Below, piece by piece: positions 1 to 5,494 of a DNA stretch of 8,086 bases. Below the pieces are notes generated by a model, which was not told where the DNA came from, ran no database searches, and was given only the letters and a program-made list of their open reading frames with translations. The position numbers and the translations under genes are program-made. Source of the stretch: an uncultured Prevotellaceae bacterium (lineage in GTDB: Bacteria > Bacteroidota > Bacteroidia > Bacteroidales > Bacteroidaceae); NCBI GenBank assembly GCA_946624335.1, contig CAMOSA010000113.1, positions 1 to 8,086 of the forward strand, read 5' to 3'. Within the stretch, counting starts at the first letter, position 1, and every line of letters begins with the position of its first letter.

Positions 1-863
1 TCACGTGGCAGCAGATGCAGAACTTCACGCGTGGCGGCGGCGGAGTGAATATGTTCTGTCGCCAGCACGGCTTCGACCTGCACCTCATTGACGTCGGCGT
101 AGACCACGACCTGAGCGACTACCCACAGATCCTCAACCGCAAGGTGGCACCTCACGGTACGGCCGACTTCCTTCACGGTCCTGCCATGACCGAGGAGCAG
201 TGTGAGCAAGCCCTCGATGTCGGCCGGGAACAGGTCGACGCTGCGTTTGACAGGGGCTGTAATATTATATGTATAGGTGAGATGGGCATTGCCAACACTT
301 CGCCGTCGAGCATCTGGATGAGCCTGCTGCTCGACCTGCCGCTGGAACAATGTGTAGGTGCCGGCGCCGGCCTTGACAGCGAAGGCGTGCGTCATAAGTT
401 GTCTGTCCTGCGTGAGAGCATCACAAATAGTCCCTTCAGCAGACCCTCGGCGTCACCGCTGTCGTCACAGCCCGCCGCCCTTCTTCCTCCGAAGGGTGAA
501 GGTCCCTCTGTGCTCTCGTATTTCGGCGGTTTCGAGATGGTGGCAGCCGTAGGTGCTATGCTGCGTGCTGCCGAGCGACGTATGATAGTCCTTGTCGACG
601 GCTTCATCATGAGCGCCTGTGCTCTCGTGGCCAGTCGTATGGAACCGGCCTTCCTCGACTTCGCCATCTTCTGTCATTGCGGTGACGAGAGCGGGCATAA
701 GCTGATGCTGGAGCGTATGGACGTGAAGCCCTTGCTCAGCCTCGGCCTGCGTCTGGGCGAAGGCACCGGAGCCCTCTGCGCCTATCCCATCGTGGAGTCT
801 GCCGTAAGGATGATCAACGAAATGGGTAATTTCGAGGACAATCATATCACCAAATACTTTTAG
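1..863 (+). CDS. cobT: Nicotinate-nucleotide:dimethylbenzimidazole phosphoribosyltransferase, 5'-truncated by the window
   Basis: CobT transfers the phosphoribosyl group of nicotinate mononucleotide to the lower-ligand base (dimethylbenzimidazole or an analogue), giving alpha-ribazole phosphate for cobamide assembly in the cytoplasm. The reading frame is open from the window edge (first full codon at 3), so the true start lies upstream; the ATG at 15 is internal. Visible family motifs are RGGGGVNMF near the edge, GEMGIANTSPSS from nt 276, VGAGAGLDSEG from about nt 354, YFGGFEM from about nt 519, and LRLGEGTGA, whose Glu at nt 759-761 corresponds to the catalytic Glu of the Salmonella enzyme. 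The segment just before YFGGFEM is unusually long and low in complexity (separate entry). The frame and all downstream motifs are intact, so the gene looks functional. It is followed by cobS and cobC on the same strand, which supports the assignment. Confidence 0.95.
   Translation, partial: TWQQMQNFTRGGGGVNMFCRQHGFDLHLIDVGVDHDLSDYPQILNRKVAPHGTADFLHGPAMTEEQCEQALDVGREQVDAAFDRGCNIICIGEMGIANTSPSSIWMSLLLDLPLEQCVGAGAGLDSEGVRHKLSVLRESITNSPFSRPSASPLSSQPAALLPPKGEGPSVLSYFGGFEMVAAVGAMLRAAERRMIVLVDGFIMSACALVASRMEPAFLDFAIFCHCGDESGHKLMLERMDVKPLLSLGLRLGEGTGALCAYPIVESAVRMINEMGNFEDNHITKYF
426..509 (+). repeat. Low-complexity in-frame insertion within cobT, with a small hairpin
   Basis: These codons encode a Ser/Pro/Ala-rich stretch containing SPFSRPSASPLSS and LLPPKGEG, between the helix ending VLRESIT and the conserved YFGGFEM motif. 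From memory of CobT proteins this linker is normally much shorter. The DNA contains an inverted repeat, CCCTTC at 478-483 and GAAGGG at 491-496 around a 7-nt loop, reminiscent of the pyrimidine/purine hairpin repeats found between genes. I infer a small palindromic element that inserted in frame and was tolerated in a surface loop. The exact borders are uncertain by several codons. Confidence 0.5.
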
Positions 864-933
864 TAATTGACCATTTACTATTTACTATTTACCATTTACT
901 ATTTACTATTTACCATTGACAATTCATAATTAA
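864..933. repeat. Heptanucleotide tandem array between cobT and cobS
   Basis: Starting right after the cobT stop codon, ten consecutive 7-mers can be laid out: TAATTGA, then CCATTTA CTATTTA CTATTTA twice (a perfect 21-bp unit at 871-891 and 892-912), then CCATTGA, CAATTCA and TAATTAA. The array is strongly AT-rich, has no coding potential, and accounts for most of the 113-bp cobT-cobS gap. Confidence 0.85.
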
Positions 934-952
934 CGGTCCTTCCGCTCTATAA

Positions 953-966
953 ACGCTCAACGCTCA
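953..966. repeat. Second heptamer duplication, upstream of cobS
   Basis: ACGCTCA occurs twice in direct succession, followed by a partial third copy (ACGA), and ends 10 bp before the cobS ATG. It has the same 7-bp period as the array at 864-933 but a different sequence. It occupies the place where a ribosome binding site would be expected, and no purine-rich Shine-Dalgarno is visible there. Confidence 0.7.
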
Positions 967-976
967 ACGAACTCTC

Positions 977-1771
977 ATGTATTCTCTTCTCGCTTCACTC
1001 ATGTTTTTCACTCGTCTGCCTTGGTGGCGGCTGTGCAGTCCACCCAAGGAAGCCTTTGAGCATGTGGTTGACTACTGGCCTTTCATCGGCTGGCTCACGG
1101 GCGGCGTGATGGCTGGTGTCCTCTGGGTCGCCACGCAGGTAGGTTGCTCGTTAGGGGTGGCTGTGCTGTTGGCCATTGGGGCACGTCTGCTGTTGACGGG
1201 CGCTTTACATGAGGATGGCCTGGCCGATTTCTGCGATGGTTTCGGCGGCGGCACATCGCGCGCGCGAACATTAGATATAATGAAGGATTCGCACATCGGC
1301 ACGTATGGCGTGCTCGGCCTCATGATCTATCTCGGCCTGTTGTGTGCGAGCCTGACTCATCTTGGGCAAGAGACCATGGACACAGGTCTCGGTACGCTGT
1401 GCTCATTGATGCTCCTGTTTGATGTTGCAGCCAAGAGTGCTGCTTCCTTCATCACCGGACAACTGCCTTACGCCCGCACGGCCGAAGGAGCCAAGAATGG
1501 TGTCGTCTACGCAGGGCGTTCGTTGCTGAGCTGGCTCTGGCATAGCCTGCGCTGTGTCTTGGCGCTGCTGTTGCCCCTCGTCCTATGCTGCTACCTGGGC
1601 CTGCCGGAGGTGCTGTGGCTGCTGCCTGTACCCTTCGTCGTTGAGCTCCTGCTGATGCTGTGGATGCGTCGTCGTCTTGGGGGCTACACCGGCGATTGTT
1701 GTGGTGCGCTCTTCCTGCTGTGTGAACTCTCGATGTACCTCACTTGTCCCCTCCTCATGTCCCATCTCTAA
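977..1771 (+). CDS. cobS: Adenosylcobinamide-GDP ribazoletransferase (cobalamin synthase)
   Basis: CobS joins adenosylcobinamide-GDP to alpha-ribazole or its phosphate, releasing GMP, at the inner membrane; it is the last condensation of the nucleotide loop. The 264-residue length is close to the usual size. The N-terminus (MYSLLASLMFFTRLPWW) matches the family start, which fixes the ATG. Signature motifs are HEDGLADFCDGFGGG at residues 78-92, KDSHIGTYG at 103-111, and GGYTGDCCGA near 235-244. Several hydrophobic segments (about 35-75, 112-130, 140-157, 190-230 and 243-262) agree with a polytopic membrane protein. It lies 113 bp after cobT across a heptamer array, and 14 bp separate its stop from the cobC ATG, so the three are probably one transcript. 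No defects are seen. Confidence 0.96.
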   Translation: MYSLLASLMFFTRLPWWRLCSPPKEAFEHVVDYWPFIGWLTGGVMAGVLWVATQVGCSLGVAVLLAIGARLLLTGALHEDGLADFCDGFGGGTSRARTLDIMKDSHIGTYGVLGLMIYLGLLCASLTHLGQETMDTGLGTLCSLMLLFDVAAKSAASFITGQLPYARTAEGAKNGVVYAGRSLLSWLWHSLRCVLALLLPLVLCCYLGLPEVLWLLPVPFVVELLLMLWMRRRLGGYTGDCCGALFLLCELSMYLTCPLLMSHL

Positions 1772-1772
1772 A

Positions 1773-1786
1773 TCCCTCATCCCTCA
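1773..1786. repeat. Heptamer duplication overlapping the cobC start
   Basis: TCCCTCA is present twice in tandem, and the last A of the second copy is the first base of the cobC ATG. The whole 14-bp cobS-cobC gap therefore consists mostly of this 7-bp duplication. As at cobS, no Shine-Dalgarno is visible. Confidence 0.7.
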
Positions 1787-2349
1787 TGAAACTCTGCTTG
1801 ATCAGACATACGAGTGTCGCCGTTCCTGTAGGAACGTGCTATGGTTGGACTGACGTCCCTGTCTCCGACCATTTTGAGGCCGAAGCTCAGGCTTGTAAGC
1901 TTCAGCTCGATGCCCTGACTTTCGACCTCGTCTTCACTTCTCCCCTCACTCGAGCCAAACGGCTGGCGTCTTTCTGTGGTTATCCCGACGCTATCAAGGA
2001 GCCCCGCATGAAGGAGATGAATATGGGCGACTGGGAGATGAAGCGTTTCGACCAGATCCAGGACCCCGATCTGCAAAAGTATTTTGACCATTTCCTCGAT
2101 CATCCTACGCGCAATGGAGAATCGTTCCGTGACCTCTATCGGCGTGTCGTCGACTTTATCGAGGAGCTCAAGGCCGAGGAGCAACGCCGTCGCGATGACA
2201 GCCTGACGGACGAGCTGCGCGTCGCCGTCTTTTGTCACGGCGGGCCCATCATGTGTGCCATGGCCTATGCCGGCGTCATCCCGTTCAAGGAAGTCTATAA
2301 TCATATCCCCGCCCATGCCAGTGTGACCAGCCTCGAGTTTACCTGTTGA
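1786..2349 (+). CDS. cobC: Alpha-ribazole phosphatase-type histidine phosphatase
   Basis: CobC removes the 5'-phosphate from alpha-ribazole phosphate (or adenosylcobalamin 5'-phosphate) in the cytoplasm. The 187-residue product opens with MKLCLIRHTS, the RHG/RHT motif of the histidine phosphatase superfamily, with His8 as the expected phosphohistidine. Arg56 in FTSPLTRAKR, Glu77 in KEMNMGDWE, and His151 in VFCHGGP are the usual remaining active-site residues. The ATG at 1786 is chosen because RHT must lie very near the N-terminus; a TTG at 1744 in the same frame would add 14 atypical residues overlapping cobS. The fold alone does not separate CobC from other small phosphoglycerate-mutase-like phosphatases, but the position directly after cobS makes CobC the best call. 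Confidence 0.92.
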   Translation: MKLCLIRHTSVAVPVGTCYGWTDVPVSDHFEAEAQACKLQLDALTFDLVFTSPLTRAKRLASFCGYPDAIKEPRMKEMNMGDWEMKRFDQIQDPDLQKYFDHFLDHPTRNGESFRDLYRRVVDFIEELKAEEQRRRDDSLTDELRVAVFCHGGPIMCAMAYAGVIPFKEVYNHIPAHASVTSLEFTC

Positions 2350-2395
2350 GGCATCCCTCTTTCTTTTTCTCTTTTCTCTTCTTCTCTTTTCTCTT

Positions 2396-2560
2396 AACAC
2401 TTTTTCTCTTTCACCTCATCTTTCCCTTTTCTCTTTTACTCTTTTCTCTTAACACTTTTTCTCTTTCACCTCATCTTTCCCTTTTCTCTTTTACTCTTTT
2501 CTCTTAACACTTTTCCTTTTTCACCTCATTATTCTCTTTTCTCTTTTACTCTTTTCCTTG
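2396..2560. repeat. 55-bp polypyrimidine tandem repeat, three copies
   Basis: Copies lie at 2396-2450, 2451-2505 and 2506-2560. The first two are identical over all 55 bp; the third carries several substitutions. Each begins AACAC and is otherwise nearly all C and T on the plus strand. The preceding 2361-2395 is a similar pyrimidine run that looks like a degenerate partial copy. Within the unit, TCTCTTTT and TTTTCTCT flank a central ACTC (2430-2449 in copy 1), a mirror repeat. The tract fills the gap between cobC and the DUF554 gene and contains no convincing gene on either strand. Confidence 0.95.
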
Positions 2561-2565
2561 ATTAA

Positions 2566-3255
2566 TTGTTAGGCACCATCACAAACACCATCACGATTCT
2601 CGTCGGCTCCGTAGCCGGTTCCTTCATGAAGCGCGGAATCCGTCCGCAGTATCAGAGCGCTCTGTTCGTCGCCATGGGCTTGGCCTCGTTGGCCTTAGGT
2701 TTCAATGCTGTGGTGCGCACGATGCCGCTGAGTGAGTATCCCGTCCTGTTCATCGTCAGTCTGGCCTCGGGTGGTCTTCTCGGCACCATCCTCGATCTTG
2801 ACGGCCGCTTCAAACGCCTTGTCGACCGTTTCGACAAGAGTCACGAGGCCGGCAGCCTGGCCAAGGGTCTCTCGACGGGCATCCTCCTTTACTGCATCGG
2901 CACCTTCAGCATCGTCGGCCCCATGATCAGCGCCCTCGAGGGCGATAACACGTTCCTTTACACCAACGCCACGCTGGATCTCATCACGTCGGCTGTCCTG
3001 GCCACGACCTATGGTATCGGCATGGCCTGGGCGGCTCCTGTCCTTTTCTGCTGGCAGGGGATGTTCTATCTCATCGCCAAGCTTTTCGGTCCGATTATTC
3101 CTGACGCGTTGGTCAATGAGATCATCACCGTCGGCGGCACACTCATCGTCGCTTCCGGTCTCTCGCTGCTCGACATCAAGGACTGCAAGACGCTCAACCT
3201 GCTCCCCTCCTTGCTCGTGCCTGTGCTCTTCTTTATCGTGAAGAGCCTGTTTTAG
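2566..3255 (+). CDS. DUF554 family membrane protein (YqgA/YdfK-like)
   Basis: This 229-residue polytopic membrane protein has the DUF554 pattern: MLGTITNTITILVGSVAGS at the N-terminus, then LYCIGTFSIVGP (about 108-119), ALEGDNTFLYTNATLDLITS (about 123-142), YGIGMAWAAPVLFCWQG (149-165), GGTLIVASGLSLLDIK (190-205), and a hydrophobic C-terminus after NLLPSLL. The family has no firmly established biochemical role; a transport-related function is often suggested. The start is TTG at 2566: an in-frame TAA lies immediately upstream at 2563-2565, and only this codon preserves the family-typical MLGT. The next in-frame ATG, at residue 21, would remove most of the first membrane segment. No Shine-Dalgarno is visible; the upstream DNA is pyrimidine repeat. 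A functional link to cobC is not implied. Confidence 0.88.
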   Translation: MLGTITNTITILVGSVAGSFMKRGIRPQYQSALFVAMGLASLALGFNAVVRTMPLSEYPVLFIVSLASGGLLGTILDLDGRFKRLVDRFDKSHEAGSLAKGLSTGILLYCIGTFSIVGPMISALEGDNTFLYTNATLDLITSAVLATTYGIGMAWAAPVLFCWQGMFYLIAKLFGPIIPDALVNEIITVGGTLIVASGLSLLDIKDCKTLNLLPSLLVPVLFFIVKSLF

Positions 3256-3343
3256 TAACCGTTAAATAATAACTTGGTACGATTTATGTTATGAACTAAA
3301 AATCTGAGCGAAATCATACCAACTTATTTTTTTTACGGTTACT
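3254..3343. terminator. Long inverted repeat between convergent genes, probable terminator
   Basis: Arms at 3254-3285 and 3311-3343 are imperfect inverted copies around a 25-nt loop. AGTAACCGT pairs perfectly at the base, and a 15-bp inner stem (3271-3285 with 3311-3325) has two mismatches. A run of eight T at 3327-3334 follows the inner stem, as in an intrinsic terminator for the plus-strand DUF554 gene. In the minus direction the matching tract is less uniform, so termination of the regulator transcript is less certain. The outer ends overlap the stop codons of both genes. Confidence 0.75.
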
Positions 3344-3807
3344 TAGAAGCTGATGCCGTAGCTGTTCTTCACCTCATCCATGACGAAGGTGCTCTCTATG
3401 GAGCTCAGGTTGTCCAGGTTGCCGAGCTTGTTGAGGATGAATTCCTGGTACTGCGTCATGTCCGCCGTCCTCACTTTCAGCAGGTAGTCGTAAGCCCCCG
3501 AAGTGTTGTAACACTCGGTGACTTCCGGCATGAGCATGATCTTGCGCATGAACACCCCTGCCATCTCGCGGTTGATCTGTTTGAGCTTCACCTTGCAGAA
3601 CACCACGAGCCCCCTGTTGAGCTTCTCGGCGTCGAGCACGGCGATGTATTTCTTGATGTAGCCCTGTCGTTCCAGCCGTCGTTGGCGTTCAAACACCGGC
3701 GTGGGCGTCAGGTTGACGGCTTCGGCCAGCTCCTTTGTGGTCATTTTTGCGTTCTTCTGCAGCGTCTTCAGCAGCAGGATGTCAATATCGTCTAATGTGT
3801 CTGCCAT
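3343..3807 (-). CDS. Lrp/AsnC family transcriptional regulator
   Basis: The 154-residue protein has the standard two-part layout. An N-terminal winged helix-turn-helix covers about 6-55: LDDIDILLLKTLQKNAK, then TTKELAEAVNLTPTPVFERQRRLE, with the recognition helix in the last part. A C-terminal RAM ligand-binding domain covers about 67-147 and includes the conserved turn SGAYDYLLKV at 103-112. Members form dimers and octamers, bind amino acids, and often control neighbouring amino-acid genes and themselves. The ATG at 3805-3807 gives the usual Lrp N-terminus. It is divergent from metY, sharing a 194-bp intergenic region with back-to-back promoters and a duplicated motif, which suggests control of metY and autoregulation. 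The ligand cannot be read from sequence. Its stop lies within the shared terminator. Confidence 0.95.
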   Translation of the reverse strand: MADTLDDIDILLLKTLQKNAKMTTKELAEAVNLTPTPVFERQRRLERQGYIKKYIAVLDAEKLNRGLVVFCKVKLKQINREMAGVFMRKIMLMPEVTECYNTSGAYDYLLKVRTADMTQYQEFILNKLGNLDNLSSIESTFVMDEVKNSYGISF

Positions 3808-3877
3808 CTTCTTGGAAAAATCTTCTGTTGTGGGGTCGTTAATATGCTTGTTTTAGGTGTTTCTTCTTTTTGCGCTG

Positions 3878-3885
3878 CAAATTTA
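3878..3885 (-). promoter_or_regulatory. Probable lrp-family gene promoter, -7 box
   Basis: On the minus strand this reads TAAATTTG followed by CAGCG, a full match to the Bacteroidota -7 consensus TAnnTTTG. It lies 70 bp upstream of the regulator's ATG. A clear TTTG at -33 is not seen; the nearest candidate on the minus strand is GTTTAG within about 3905-3911. Confidence 0.6.
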
Positions 3886-3929
3886 GTGGATATTTCTGAA
3901 TTAAACTAAACATTTGGAAGATATTTCTC
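3884..3929. promoter_or_regulatory. Duplicated GATATTTCT motif, candidate Lrp-like operator
   Basis: GATATTTCT occurs at 3889-3897 and 3920-3928 in the same orientation, 31 bp apart, close to three helical turns. Within the wider 15-mers 3884-3898 and 3915-3929 I count 12/15 and 11/15 matches to the E. coli Lrp consensus YAGHAWATTWTDCTR. One copy sits between the -7 and presumed -33 of the regulator's promoter, the other between -33 and -7 of metY, so occupancy would affect both. Applying an E. coli consensus here is an extrapolation. Confidence 0.4.
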
Positions 3930-3945
3930 TTTCTTCGTACCTTTG
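3913..3945 (+). promoter_or_regulatory. metY promoter
   Basis: TTTG at 3913-3916 and TACCTTTG at 3938-3945 match the Bacteroidota -33/-7 pair with a 21-bp spacer. The -7 box is followed by CAGCG. The metY ATG lies 57 bp downstream, after a leader ending in the purine-rich AAGAAAGAAC. Confidence 0.7.
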
Positions 3946-4001
3946 CAGCGAAATTCAAAGGACAACGATTCATTAATACCCATCATTAATAAGAAAGAAC
4001 T

Positions 4002-5294
4002 ATGGCAACAGAAAAAAAACTCCGCTTCGAGACGCTCCAGCTGCACGTTGGACAAGAGCAACCCGATCCCGCCACCGATGCCCGTGCGGTGCCTATCTAT
4101 CAGACCACGAGCTACGTCTTCCACGACTCGCAGCACGCTGCCGACCGTTTCGGTCTGCGCGACCCGGGAAATATCTATGGGCGCCTGACCAACAGCACGC
4201 AGGGCGTCTTCGAAGATCGTGTGGCCGCCCTCGAAGGTGGTGTGGCCGGTCTGGCCGTGGCCTCGGGTGCCGCTGCGGTGACCTATGCCTTGCAGAACAT
4301 CGCTCAGGCTGGCGATCATATCGTAGCCGCCGATAACCTCTATGGCGGCTCCTTCAACCTCATCACCCACACCCTCGCTACGCAGGGCATCACCCACACC
4401 ATCGTACATGTCAACGACCTGACGGCCCTCGAGGCAGCCATCCGTCCGAACACCAAAGCCATCTATGCCGAGACCTTCGGCAATCCGAACTCCGACGTCA
4501 CCGACATCGAGGGTGTCGCCGCCGTGGCCCATCGTCATGGCCTCCCCCTGATCATCGACAACACGTTCGGCACGCCCTATCTGATACGCCCCCTCGAGCA
4601 TGGTGCCGACATCGTCGTCCACTCGGCCACCAAGTTCCTGGGCGGCCATGGCAGCTCGCTGGGCGGCGTCATCGTCGACGGCGGCACGTTCGACTGGAAG
4701 GCCTATGCCGACAAGTTTCCTACGCTGGCTCAGCCCGACCCCTCCTATCATGGTGCCGTGTTCGCCGACGTGGCGGGTGCTGCGGCTTTCGTCACGCGCA
4801 TCCGTGCGGTCATCCTTCGTGATACCGGTGCTGCCATCTCGCCCTTCAACGCTTTCATCCTCCTTCAGGGTGTCGAGACGCTGTCGCTGCGCGTGGAGCG
4901 TCACGTGGCCAATGCCCTCAGGGTCGTCGACTTCCTGCGTCGCCATCCCAAGGTGGCCCGTGTCAACCACCCGAGCCTGCCTGATCACCCCGACCATGCC
5001 CTCTACGAAAAGTACTTCCCCCATGGCGGCGGCAGCATCTTCACCTTCGAGATCGTCGGCGGCCAGGAGGAGGCCTGGCGCTTCATCGATGCCCTGCAGA
5101 TCTTCTCGCTCCTGGCCAACGTGGCCGACGTCAAGAGCCTCGTCATCCACCCCGCCACGACGACCCACTCTCAGATGAGTCCCGAGGAACTGGCCCAGCA
5201 ACACATCACGCCGGCCACCGTCCGCCTCAGTATCGGCACCGAGCATATCGACGATATCCTCGAGGACATCGCACAGGCACTGGACCGCAGTTAA
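4002..5294 (+). CDS. metY: O-acetylhomoserine aminocarboxypropyltransferase (sulfhydrylase), PLP enzyme
   Basis: This Cys/Met-metabolism PLP enzyme, 430 residues, probably condenses O-acetylhomoserine with sulfide to make homocysteine for methionine synthesis. Its length and motifs are typical of the MetY branch: RFETLQLHVGQE at 8-19, PIYQTTSYVF at 31-40, Tyr59 and Arg61 in NIYGRLTNST (phosphate contact from the neighbouring subunit), ASGAAAVTYAL at 87-97, Asp186 in LIIDNTFGTPY (pyridine nitrogen), and Lys211 in VVHSATKFLGGHG as the Schiff-base lysine. The C-terminus contains SLVIHPATTTH, which contacts the substrate carboxylate. Related enzymes (cystathionine gamma-synthase, gamma-lyase) share the fold but are usually shorter, near 380-400 residues, and lack this longer middle part. 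The divergent Lrp-type regulator and cysK downstream support a sulfur-assimilation role. Confidence 0.93.
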   Translation: MATEKKLRFETLQLHVGQEQPDPATDARAVPIYQTTSYVFHDSQHAADRFGLRDPGNIYGRLTNSTQGVFEDRVAALEGGVAGLAVASGAAAVTYALQNIAQAGDHIVAADNLYGGSFNLITHTLATQGITHTIVHVNDLTALEAAIRPNTKAIYAETFGNPNSDVTDIEGVAAVAHRHGLPLIIDNTFGTPYLIRPLEHGADIVVHSATKFLGGHGSSLGGVIVDGGTFDWKAYADKFPTLAQPDPSYHGAVFADVAGAAAFVTRIRAVILRDTGAAISPFNAFILLQGVETLSLRVERHVANALRVVDFLRRHPKVARVNHPSLPDHPDHALYEKYFPHGGGSIFTFEIVGGQEEAWRFIDALQIFSLLANVADVKSLVIHPATTTHSQMSPEELAQQHITPATVRLSIGTEHIDDILEDIAQALDRS

Positions 5295-5313
5295 TTTACG
5301 ATTTGACAATTTA

Positions 5314-5388
5314 CAATGCAAGTTTCGCTTGTAATGGAAGTTAAATTAAGGACGTTAACACCCAATGCAAGCGGAGCCTGCGAAAGTT
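5314..5388. repeat. Degenerate intergenic repeat between metY and cysK
   Basis: CAATGCAAG occurs at 5314-5322 and 5363-5371. AAGTTTCGC at 5320-5328 is inverted, with one mismatch, by GCGAAAGTT at 5380-5388. Small hairpins can form at 5319-5331 (CAAG/CTTG) and 5367-5381 (GCAAGC/GCCTGC, one mismatch), and a seven-T run follows at 5397-5403. It may act as a weak metY terminator or be a remnant of a dispersed intergenic repeat. The evidence does not decide. Confidence 0.45.
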
Positions 5389-5457
5389 CAAATAAATTTT
5401 TTTGGAGGATGGTGCGATATTTTCTGCTGTAGCGCCGTTCTTCTCGGCAAAAGTGAT

Positions 5458-5465
5458 TATCTTTG
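5458..5465 (+). promoter_or_regulatory. cysK promoter, -7 box
   Basis: TATCTTTG matches TAnnTTTG exactly and lies 29 bp before the cysK ATG. A TTTG at -33 is not evident. GATATTTTCT at 5416-5425 resembles the duplicated motif in the metY promoter region with one extra T. Confidence 0.6.
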
Positions 5466-5494
5466 CAACACAAACCATCAACATACTCACCACT

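Noticed and set aside
864..976. CRISPR-like or attachment-site interpretation of the repeats after cobT
   Set aside because: Units are 7 bp, directly adjacent and without spacers; there are no cas genes, integrase or tRNA nearby.
1..2349. Cobalamin riboswitch for the cob genes
   Set aside because: The operon start lies outside the window, and no B12-box-like structure was seen in the internal gaps.
3906..5321. A 471-codon frame antisense to metY
   Set aside because: It covers the whole of metY, which has all PLP-enzyme motifs; the antisense product is Gly/Asp/Val-rich shadow sequence, typical of third-position G/C bias.
5402..5494. Upstream extension of cysK by 31 codons
   Set aside because: This stretch contains the TATCTTTG promoter box and does not resemble the CysK N-terminus, which begins normally at 5495.
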